DNA of 12,186 nt from Gammaproteobacteria bacterium (GTDB lineage: Bacteria > Pseudomonadota > Gammaproteobacteria > Pseudomonadales > Pseudohongiellaceae): assembly GCA_007571115.1 (NCBI GenBank), contig RKSA01000257.1:1-12186 (forward strand). The letters run 5' to 3'. Positions 1 to 7,345 of the stretch are shown piece after piece; the stretch's first letter is position 1; every line of letters starts with the position of its first letter. Below the pieces are notes generated by a model, which saw nothing but the letters and a program-made list of their open reading frames with translations, had not been told where the DNA came from and did not search any database. A program made the translations under genes and the position numbers.

Positions 1-198
1 GCGCTTCGACCAGGCGCGAACATGTTCTGCGTACCAGTCATGAAGGTCGTCCGGGGTTCTGGGATCGCCTGGGAACCCGCCGACGCCATAGGCGCCATCG
101 GACACGATCAGGTCGGGCGCAGGCCAGTTGCCGTAAGCCGCCTGGGCCGGTCCTGGATGCAGCGTGCCTTGTCCTGTCGTCACATCCAAGGGAGTCAC
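1..198 (-). CDS. Probable site-specific DNA methyltransferase, N-terminal fragment (runs off the left edge)
   Basis: The frame stays open from a TGA at 207..205 to the window edge and gives about 66 residues. It begins VTPLDVTTGQGTLHPGPAQ and continues through YGNWPAPDLIVSDGAYG, GGFPGDPRTPDDL and DWYAEHVRAWSK. From memory this matches the start of a family annotated as site-specific DNA methyltransferases, which move a methyl group from S-adenosylmethionine to an exocyclic amino group of a DNA base. The segment IVSDGAYG sits where amino-methyltransferases carry catalytic motif IV (D/N/S-P-P-Y/F), so D-G-A-Y would be a variant of it. GTG198, TTG189 and GTG183 are all possible starts, and none has a clear Shine-Dalgarno sequence. 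The gene is divergent from aspS. Whether a restriction enzyme accompanies it cannot be seen. The family call rests on recalled similarity, and the catalytic body lies outside the window. Confidence 0.6.
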   Translation of the reverse strand, partial: MTPLDVTTGQGTLHPGPAQAAYGNWPAPDLIVSDGAYGVGGFPGDPRTPDDLHDWYAEHVRAWSKR

Positions 199-230
199 CG
201 CTGGTCACCGACGTGTGCTTCTGGAACCCA

Positions 231-265
231 TATGCTGCAACGCAGCCCGTCATGATGCAAGCATA
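231..265. repeat. Inverted repeat in the methylase-aspS divergent gap
   Basis: The left arm TATGCTGCA (231-239) and right arm TGCAAGCATA (256-265) are reverse complements apart from one unpaired base. They are separated by 16 nt that contain the palindrome TCATGA (250-255). The repeat lies 33-67 nt upstream of the methylase start and about 130 nt upstream of the aspS -10 box. It could be an operator for the methylase gene or a hairpin in its leader. No function can be assigned from sequence alone. Confidence 0.4.
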
Positions 266-390
266 CGAGACAAAAACAGCTCGCGGCAAACCCGAGGCTT
301 CATCCTGGTGCTGCCGATCAGGCGGCTGCTCCTGAGTCGTCTTCGTCATCTTGGGTCTGTTCGGTCGCACGCATCGGGCGCAGAGAGCGC

Positions 391-396
391 TATAAT
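391..396 (+). promoter_or_regulatory. Sigma-70 -10 box of aspS
   Basis: A perfect TATAAT is flanked on both sides by GCGC, ending 30 nt before the GTG at 427. At 16-18 nt spacing no good -35 hexamer is seen (CACGCA at 17 nt), so the promoter may depend on an activator or on the strong -10. Transcription would start near 403 and give a leader of about 24 nt, which includes the G-rich ribosome-binding stretch GGTGGGG at 411-417. Confidence 0.55.
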
Positions 397-426
397 GCGC
401 GGCTTTCGTTTGGTGGGGTGGTGGCG

Positions 427-2193
<1,767 letters not shown>

Positions 2194-2214
2194 GCGAAAC
2201 CCGCGAGGTGAAGC

Positions 2215-2952
2215 ATGGCAGGGCATAGCAAATGGGCCAATATCAAGCATCGCAAGGCCGGCCAGGACGCCAAGCGAGGCAAGATATTCACCAAGATCAT
2301 CCGTGAATTGACCGTTGCATCGCGGCTCGGCGGAGCTGCAGTGGCAGACAATCCGCGCCTGCGCAGCGCCGTCGACAAGGCGCTCGGCGCCAACATGCCC
2401 CGCGACACGATCGATCGGGCGATCGCTCGCGGAGCGGGCGACGGCGCTGGCGACGAGGTCGAGGAACTGAGCTACGAAGGCTATGGCCCCGGCGGCGTCG
2501 CGATCTATCTTGACTGCCTCACCGACAATCGCAACCGCACCGCCGCTGCGGTGCGTCATGGCTTCAGCAAGCATGGCGGCTCGCTGGGAACGAATGGTTC
2601 GGTGGCGTATCTGTTCACTCGCGCCGGAGTCATTGGCTTTGCGCCCGGCAGCGATGCCGACCGGATCATGGAAATCGCCCTCGAGGCTGGCGCCGACGAT
2701 GTGCTCGAGCTCGACGACGGCGGGATTGAAGTCCATGCGAGCCTGGAGAGCTTTGGCACGGTGCAGGACGCTTTCCGCGAAGGTGGAATCGCGTCTCGGC
2801 AGGCCGAGCTGGCAATGATTCCCTCCACCGAGGTCGAACTCGATCTGGACGGGGCTTCCCGGCTTTTGCAATTGCTCGAGCATCTCGAAGAGCTCGACGA
2901 TGTGCAAAGCGTCTGGTCGAATGCCAAGGTGCCGCCGGAAGTCGCCGAGTGA
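2215..2952 (+). CDS. yebC: YebC/TACO1 family translation factor or regulator
   Basis: The protein has 245 residues and the hallmark start MAGHSKWANIKHRK, followed by AGQDAKRGKIFTKI; this is the usual length for the family. The family has three domains, the first with the basic N-terminal segment. Members have been described both as DNA-binding regulators (PmpR of Pseudomonas) and as ribosome-associated factors that relieve stalling, as mitochondrial TACO1 does. ATG2215 is well supported by GAGGTGAA (2205-2212). The gene lies 21 nt after aspS and is probably cotranscribed with it. Its position next to ruvC is widely conserved but does not show that it acts in recombination. The acidic C-terminal half (VLELDDGG, STEVELDLDG) is normal for the family. 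Confidence 0.95.
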   Translation: MAGHSKWANIKHRKAGQDAKRGKIFTKIIRELTVASRLGGAAVADNPRLRSAVDKALGANMPRDTIDRAIARGAGDGAGDEVEELSYEGYGPGGVAIYLDCLTDNRNRTAAAVRHGFSKHGGSLGTNGSVAYLFTRAGVIGFAPGSDADRIMEIALEAGADDVLELDDGGIEVHASLESFGTVQDAFREGGIASRQAELAMIPSTEVELDLDGASRLLQLLEHLEELDDVQSVWSNAKVPPEVAE

Positions 2953-2993
2953 CTGTAGATCGACTCTGACTGCGGGCCCCGGTCTGGACTTCG

Positions 2994-3016
2994 AGCGCGG
3001 CAAACGCTGTTTTTTT
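2994..3016 (+). terminator. Weak terminator-like hairpin with a T-tract between yebC and ruvC
   Basis: A short stem AGCG/CGCT (2994-2997 with 3005-3008, 7-nt loop) is followed by G and a run of seven T (3010-3016), which stands out in this GC-rich DNA. A 4-bp stem is short for an intrinsic terminator, so any termination of aspS-yebC transcripts would be partial. The T-tract could instead belong to a ruvC promoter. Confidence 0.25.
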
Positions 3017-3035
3017 CACCGCTCCAGCCGATAAT
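3008..3035 (+). promoter_or_regulatory. Possible promoter of ruvCAB
   Basis: GATAAT (3030-3035) matches the -10 consensus in five of six positions. TGTTTT (3008-3013) is a poor -35 hexamer at 16 nt spacing. Transcription would start near 3042, only a few bases before GTG3044, so the ruvC message could be leaderless or nearly so. That would fit the lack of a Shine-Dalgarno sequence there. Confidence 0.3.
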
Positions 3036-3043
3036 TGCCATGC

Positions 3044-3562
3044 GTGGACATCATCATCGGCATCGACCCAGGATCTCGCGTCACCGGCTATGGCCTGGTC
3101 GGCGTGACTGCGAGTGGCCTCGCCCACGTCGGCCATGGCTGCATCAGGCTCGAACATCCGCGCCAGCCCGAACGGCTGCGCGAAATTTTCCAGGGCCTGC
3201 AAGTCGTGCTCGATGAATTCGCTCCTGGCCAGGCGGCGGTCGAGGAAGTGTTCATGGGCCGCAACGCCGCATCGGCATTGAAACTCGGCCAGGCCCGGGG
3301 CAGCGCCATCGTCGCCTGCCAGTGCCGGGGCATTGCGGTGGCGGAGTACTCTGCCCGCAAAGTCAAGCAGGCGGTGGTTGGCAACGGCGCCGCGAGCAAG
3401 GAGCAGATTCAGCACATGGTGCGGACATTGCTGCGAATCAGCGAGACCATCGCCCAGGACGCCGCCGACGCCCTCGCCGTGGCGATTTGCCACGCCCATA
3501 GCCACGACAGTCTCGCCCGCATCGCCAGCGCGACCCGCTACAGCCGCAAGAGGCTGCGCTAG
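3044..3562 (+). CDS. ruvC: Crossover junction endodeoxyribonuclease RuvC
   Basis: RuvC is the Holliday-junction resolvase. As a dimer it makes paired nicks in the four-way junction held by RuvAB. From GTG3044 it has 172 residues (E. coli 173). It starts VDIIIGIDPGSRVTGYG, like E. coli MAIILGIDPG. The acidic active site is visible as Asp8 (GIDPG), Glu67 (VEEVF) and the two Asp of DAADALA near residue 140. The DNA-binding segment NAASALKLGQARG is intact. TTG3035 is an in-frame alternative start, and ATG3040 is out of frame. No Shine-Dalgarno sequence precedes any of them. The TAG stop shares its last G with the GTG of ruvA, so the two are translationally coupled. Confidence 0.96.
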   Translation: MDIIIGIDPGSRVTGYGLVGVTASGLAHVGHGCIRLEHPRQPERLREIFQGLQVVLDEFAPGQAAVEEVFMGRNAASALKLGQARGSAIVACQCRGIAVAEYSARKVKQAVVGNGAASKEQIQHMVRTLLRISETIAQDAADALAVAICHAHSHDSLARIASATRYSRKRLR

Positions 3563-4182
3563 TGATCGGCTTGCTGCGAGGCGAACTCGTCGAGAAAAGC
3601 CCTGCCGAGGCGCTGGTGCTGGCAGGCGGAGTCGGCTACGAGATCCAGATTCCGCTGAGCGCTTTCGACAAATTGCCTGCGCCCGGCAGCGAAGTGACCT
3701 TGCACGTGCATTGTTCGGTTCGCGAGGACTCCCAGACCTTGTACGGCTTTACCGATGCCGTCGAGAAGCAGCTTTTCCGCCATCTCATCAAGGTCAATGG
3801 GGTAGGGCCGCGCATCGCCCTCGCCGTGCTTTCCGGGCTTGGCCCGGCCGAGCTTGCCGCAGCGGTTCGTGAGGGCGATATCGCCCGCCTTGCACGGACT
3901 CCAGGAATCGGCCGCAGAACCGCCGAACGGATCGTCATGGAATTGCGCGACCGGCTCGACGATGCCGAAGTCCCCGCCCAGGCGCCGAGTGGAACCGCTG
4001 CGAGCGCAAGATTCGGTGGCCGCGAGGCCGAAGCGGCCCTGATCAGCCTCGGCTACAAGCCGCAGCAGGCAGCGCGGCTGATCGCGCGAATCCTGCGTGA
4101 CCAGCCGCAACTCGACAACACCGAAGAGCTGGTGCGGCTGGCATTGCAAGGCCTGGCGCCAGACGCTGGCAGCTCGCCATGA
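3562..4182 (+). CDS. ruvA: Holliday junction branch migration protein RuvA
   Basis: RuvA tetramers bind the open Holliday junction and load RuvB rings on opposite arms. The protein has 206 residues (E. coli 203). The OB-fold covers about residues 1-63 (MIGLLRGELVEKSP) and includes the acidic-pin pair Glu55-Asp56. Two helix-hairpin-helix motifs follow, VNGVGPRIA (78-86) and TPGIGRRTAERIV (113-125). A Ser/Ala-rich flexible linker leads to the RuvB-contacting domain III (from about 158: EAEAALISLGYKPQQAARL). The GTG start overlaps the ruvC stop by one base and has AGAGG at 3549-3553. The end overlaps ruvB by ATGA. Confidence 0.97.
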   Translation: MIGLLRGELVEKSPAEALVLAGGVGYEIQIPLSAFDKLPAPGSEVTLHVHCSVREDSQTLYGFTDAVEKQLFRHLIKVNGVGPRIALAVLSGLGPAELAAAVREGDIARLARTPGIGRRTAERIVMELRDRLDDAEVPAQAPSGTAASARFGGREAEAALISLGYKPQQAARLIARILRDQPQLDNTEELVRLALQGLAPDAGSSP

Positions 4183-5225
4183 TCGAGCAGCGCCTCATCG
4201 CTCCGGAAACAGCCGGCCCCGAGGACAGCCAGGAATCGCTGCGGCCCTTGCTGCTCGGGCAGTACATTGGCCAGCGGCCGGTCAAGGAGCAAATGACGAT
4301 TTTCATCGGCGCAGCGCGCAAGCGCGCCGAGTCCCTCGACCATACCCTGATCTTCGGCCCGCCAGGCCTGGGAAAGACGACGCTGGCGCGGATCATCGCC
4401 AACGAGATGGGAGTGAAGATTCGCGCCACGGCGGGCCCGGTTCTGGAAAAATCCGGCGATCTTGCCGCCCTGCTCACCAATCTCGGCGCCGGAGACGTGC
4501 TGTTCATCGACGAAATCCACCGCCTGCGGCCAGCGATCGAGGAAATCCTCTACCCGGCGATGGAAGACGGCCAGCTCGACATCATGATCGGTGAAGGGCC
4601 TTCGGCGCGCTCGATCAAGCTCGAATTGCCCCCTTTCACCCTCGTTGGCGCGACGACCCGGGCCGGCCTGCTCACTTCGCCGCTTCGCGACCGTTTCGGC
4701 ATCGTGCAACGGCTCGATTTCTATGCCATCGACGAACTCGCCGAGATCGTGACGCGTTCGGCGGGAATTCTTGGCGTCGCGACGAACGAGGAGGGAGCGA
4801 GGGAAATCGCCGCGCGTTCCCGAGGGACGCCGCGAATCGCCAACCGCCTGCTGCGCCGCGTTCGCGACTATTCGGAAATGCGCGAGGACGGCAAAATCTC
4901 CCGCGAATCGGCGAGCAGGGCGCTGGACATGCTGCATATCGACAGCAATGGCTGCGACCACATGGACCGGCGCCTGCTCAGTGCAATGATCGAGAAGTTC
5001 GACGGCGGTCCGGTGGGAATCGACAGCCTCGCTGCGGCGATCGGCGAAGAGCGTGATACCATCGAGGACATTCTCGAACCGTTCCTGATCCAGCAGGGCT
5101 TCATCATGCGCACGCCGCGCGGGCGGATGGCGACTGCCAACGCGTATCGCTATTTCGGCCTGCCGGCGAAAGGCGCCGAGGAAGACCTGTTCGATCCGGG
5201 GCAGGGCGATCAGCCGGAGCGGTGA
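4179..5225 (+). CDS. ruvB: Holliday junction branch migration ATPase RuvB
   Basis: RuvB is the AAA+ motor that pulls DNA through the RuvA-bound junction, driven by ATP hydrolysis. The protein has 348 residues (E. coli 336); the extra length is mainly a charged tail after residue 330. Walker A is GPPGLGKTT (60-68, Lys66), Walker B is VLFIDEIHRL (Asp111-Glu112), and sensor 1 is GATTRAG (157-163). The arginine-finger region is PLRDRFG (168-174) and sensor 2 is RGTPRIANRLLRR. The C-terminal winged helix contains IGEERDTIEDILEPFLIQ and QGFIMRTPRGR. The ATG overlaps the ruvA stop (ATGA), so its translation is coupled. All key residues are present. Confidence 0.98.
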   Translation: MIEQRLIAPETAGPEDSQESLRPLLLGQYIGQRPVKEQMTIFIGAARKRAESLDHTLIFGPPGLGKTTLARIIANEMGVKIRATAGPVLEKSGDLAALLTNLGAGDVLFIDEIHRLRPAIEEILYPAMEDGQLDIMIGEGPSARSIKLELPPFTLVGATTRAGLLTSPLRDRFGIVQRLDFYAIDELAEIVTRSAGILGVATNEEGAREIAARSRGTPRIANRLLRRVRDYSEMREDGKISRESASRALDMLHIDSNGCDHMDRRLLSAMIEKFDGGPVGIDSLAAAIGEERDTIEDILEPFLIQQGFIMRTPRGRMATANAYRYFGLPAKGAEEDLFDPGQGDQPER

Positions 5226-5226
5226 A

Positions 5227-5255
5227 TTGCCCGTTTTGCGACACGATTCGATAGT
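5227..5255 (+). promoter_or_regulatory. Possible promoter of the tol-pal operon
   Basis: TTGCCC (5227-5232) and GATAGT (5250-5255) match the sigma-70 hexamers in four of six positions each, with the ideal 17-nt spacer. They lie directly after the ruvB stop, and transcription would start near 5262, about 65 nt before tolQ. The 102-nt gap between ruvB and tolQ holds no other gene. Read-through from ruvB is equally possible. Confidence 0.3.
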
Positions 5256-5315
5256 TTCCATCCGCTTTGTGCCAGAGAATCGCCAAGATGGCGTGGCGCA
5301 ATGCACAATATTGCC

Positions 5316-5320
5316 GGAGT
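5316..5320 (+). promoter_or_regulatory. Shine-Dalgarno site that fixes the tolQ start
   Basis: GGAGT lies 7 nt before GTG5328. No such site precedes the in-frame ATG at 5301. This places the tolQ start at GTG5328 and gives 229 residues, close to the 230 of E. coli TolQ. Confidence 0.6.
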
Positions 5321-5327
5321 GCATGAA

Positions 5328-6017
5328 GTGAATGAACCGCTAGGCCTGTTGCAACTGATTTTCGGCGCCAGTTTCGAGGTGCAGATCGTCATTTTCGTGC
5401 TGCTCGCGCTGTCGCTAATTTCCTGGTGCATCATCGTGCAGCGCTACCTCGTGCTGTCGGCTGCGGAAAAGGCCGTGGCGCGCTTCGAGGAGCGCTTCTG
5501 GTCGGGGATCGACCTCGGGCTGCTGTACAAGGAAGGCAGCGAACTGCAGGAGGAGGGCGTGGCGATGGCCGGCATGGAAAACATCTTCCGCGTCGGCTTC
5601 AAGGAATTCATGCGCCTGCGGCAGCAGGGCAAGGCCGACCGCGAAGCCGTCATGGAAGGTGCGCAGCGCGCCATGCGCGTGGCATTTTCCCGGGAGGAGG
5701 AAAAGCTCGAAAGGCATCTGCCCTTTCTCGCCACGGTCGGCTCGGTTTCTCCCTACATCGGCCTGCTCGGAACCGTGATCGGCATCATGAACGCCTTTCT
5801 CGGGCTTGCGACCCAGGCCCAGGCAACCTTGCAGGTGGTCGCCCCCGGAATCGCCGAGGCCCTCGTGGTGACGGCGATCGGTCTGATCGCGGCAATTCCC
5901 GCAGTAGTGGCCTTCAATCGCTATTCGTCGAAGGTTGATTCGGTAACCGGCAGCTACATGACCTTTGCCGACGAATTTTCCAGCATTCTGCATCGGCAGA
6001 TCCATTCGGGGAGCTGA
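5328..6017 (+). CDS. tolQ: Tol-Pal system inner-membrane motor subunit TolQ
   Basis: TolQ is homologous to ExbB and MotA. With TolR it forms a proton-driven motor in the inner membrane that energises TolA. This allows outer-membrane invagination at division and lipid homeostasis. Membrane segment 1 covers about residues 19-37 (IVIFVLLALSLISW). Segment 2 lies in PFLATVGSVSPYIGLLGTVI (from 132) and segment 3 in APGIAEALVVTAIGLIAAIP. The conserved channel threonines are present in LGTVIGIM and VTAIGL. The large cytoplasmic loop (40-130) contains FWSGIDL and GFKEFMRLR as in E. coli. The thioesterase gene ybgC, usually just upstream, is missing. tolR follows 9 nt after the stop. Confidence 0.96.
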   Translation: MNEPLGLLQLIFGASFEVQIVIFVLLALSLISWCIIVQRYLVLSAAEKAVARFEERFWSGIDLGLLYKEGSELQEEGVAMAGMENIFRVGFKEFMRLRQQGKADREAVMEGAQRAMRVAFSREEEKLERHLPFLATVGSVSPYIGLLGTVIGIMNAFLGLATQAQATLQVVAPGIAEALVVTAIGLIAAIPAVVAFNRYSSKVDSVTGSYMTFADEFSSILHRQIHSGS

Positions 6018-6026
6018 TCGGGCGCC

Positions 6027-6491
6027 ATGCAAATCACGAACGCCATGCAAAAGCCGCCGCCGCGCAGCAAACGCCGCCCCATCAGCGAGATCAATGTCGT
6101 GCCGTACATCGACGTGATGCTCGTGCTGCTGGTCGTGTTCATGATTACCGCGCCCCTGCTCAATCAGGGAATCGAGGTCGAATTGCCCGAGGCGGACAAC
6201 GAGCCCCTCGAACTCGACGAGAATCACGCAACGCTGGTGGTGAGCATCACCGCTGCCGGAGAATACTTCCTCAGCCTCGGCGCGACCGGCGAGGAGCGGC
6301 GATCGCTCGACCTCGAAACGGTCGCCACCCAGGTCGGCACGGTCATGCGTGCCAATCCGGACGTGCAAGTGCTCGTCGAGGGCGACGCCAACGCGAACTG
6401 GGGAGCGATGATTCGCCTCATCACCGCCTTGCAGGGCGCTGGGGTCGCCAATCCCAGCTTCATCACCCAGCCCCTGGCGAGCCCACCTTGA
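6027..6491 (+). CDS. tolR: Tol-Pal system inner-membrane motor subunit TolR
   Basis: TolR is homologous to ExbD and MotB. It has 154 residues, with a basic cytoplasmic N-terminus (PPPRSKRRP) and one membrane helix at about 27-46 that holds the proton-carrying Asp29 in PYIDVMLVLLVVF. A periplasmic domain that ends FITQPL follows, as in E. coli TolR. ATG6027 is preferred over ATG6045 although both have weak ribosome-binding sites; GGGGAG at 6008-6013 is rather distant. The gene lies 9 nt after tolQ, and its TGA overlaps the TTG of tolA, so TolA synthesis is probably coupled. Confidence 0.94.
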   Translation: MQITNAMQKPPPRSKRRPISEINVVPYIDVMLVLLVVFMITAPLLNQGIEVELPEADNEPLELDENHATLVVSITAAGEYFLSLGATGEERRSLDLETVATQVGTVMRANPDVQVLVEGDANANWGAMIRLITALQGAGVANPSFITQPLASPP

Positions 6492-7345
6492 GCCGCCTCA
6501 TGCAACGAGTCCTGCAACGTCTGTTCGGCCATAACGGCTATCCCTTGTCGGCGCTGATCGCCTTGCTCCTGCATGGCATGGCATTGGCGACGATCCTCTA
6601 CTGGAGCGGCGAAAGCGCTTCCGCAGAGCTGGAACTCGTGCAGCCGACTCTGGTCAAGGCGCTGCTCATCGACGAAAACCCGCAATTGCAGGAGCGGCAG
6701 CGTCTCGAACGGCAGCGCGAGGCCGAGCAGCTTCGGCAGCAGCAATTGGCCGACCAGCGTCGCCGCGAACAGGAACGGCAGCGCGAGCAAGAGCAGCAAC
6801 GCGAGCAGGAACGGCAACGCCAGGAAGACGAGCGCCGCCGGCTCGATGCCGAGCAATTGCGCCAGCAGCAGCTCGAACAGCAGCGGCAGCAGGAATTGCT
6901 CGAAGAAGCGGAACGGCAGCGCCTCGATGAACAGCAGCGCCGCGACGCAGAGATCGAGCGGCAGCGGCGCCTGCGCGAGCAGCAGCAGGCCGAGCTTCGC
7001 CGCCAGCAGGAAGAAGCCGCAGCAGTTGCGGCACGAACCGAATTCGAGCTCGTGCAAAGCGGGGTCGCGCTGATTCAGCAATTCATCGAGGATGCCTGGT
7101 CGCGCCCGCCCAGCGCGCGCAACGGCATGCGCGCGGTGCTGCGAATCAACATGCTGCCGACTGGCGAGGTGACCGCAGTGACGGTCGTCGAGTCGAGCGG
7201 CGATGGGGCCTTCGACCGCTCGGCCGAAATCGCCGTGCATCGCGCGCAGCCCTTCAGCGAACTTGCGGAAATGCCGACTCATGTCTTCAACGGCAATTTC
7301 CGCACCCTGTCCCTGATATTCCAGCCCGAGGACCTGCTCAATTGA
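6488..7345 (+). CDS. tolA: TolA, periplasm-spanning energy transducer
   Basis: TolA links the TolQR motor to TolB-Pal at the outer membrane. It has 285 residues, shorter than E. coli TolA (421). Domain I has a single membrane helix at about 20-38 (LSALIALLLHGMALATILYW). Domain II (about 65-180) is a long helix built from Gln, Arg and Glu with regular Leu (QERQRLERQREAEQLRQQQ), not the Ala/Lys-rich rod of enterobacteria. Domain III (about 185-285) has the TolA/TonB-type C-terminal fold, seen in IQQFIEDAW, GEVTAVTVVESSGDGAFD and the closing NFRTLSLIFQPED. The start is TTG6488, which overlaps the tolR stop (TTGA); ATG6500 is an alternative. Identity follows from domain layout and operon place, since this family diverges quickly. 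Confidence 0.9.
   Translation: MSRLMQRVLQRLFGHNGYPLSALIALLLHGMALATILYWSGESASAELELVQPTLVKALLIDENPQLQERQRLERQREAEQLRQQQLADQRRREQERQREQEQQREQERQRQEDERRRLDAEQLRQQQLEQQRQQELLEEAERQRLDEQQRRDAEIERQRRLREQQQAELRRQQEEAAAVAARTEFELVQSGVALIQQFIEDAWSRPPSARNGMRAVLRINMLPTGEVTAVTVVESSGDGAFDRSAEIAVHRAQPFSELAEMPTHVFNGNFRTLSLIFQPEDLLN
6680..7026 (+). repeat. Low-complexity Gln/Arg/Glu-coding tract in tolA
   Basis: The tract is dominated by CAG, CAA, CGC, CGG, GAG and GAA codons, with many imperfect copies of words such as GGCAGCGCGAG and CAGCAGCA. It encodes the rod of TolA. Lysine is absent from the rod, and the whole protein has a single Lys (residue 57). Such tracts change length easily through in-frame slippage. 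Confidence 0.75.

Noticed and set aside
5301..5327. Upstream ATG start for tolQ
   Set aside because: No Shine-Dalgarno sequence precedes it. GTG5328 has GGAGT at 7 nt and gives the family's usual length.
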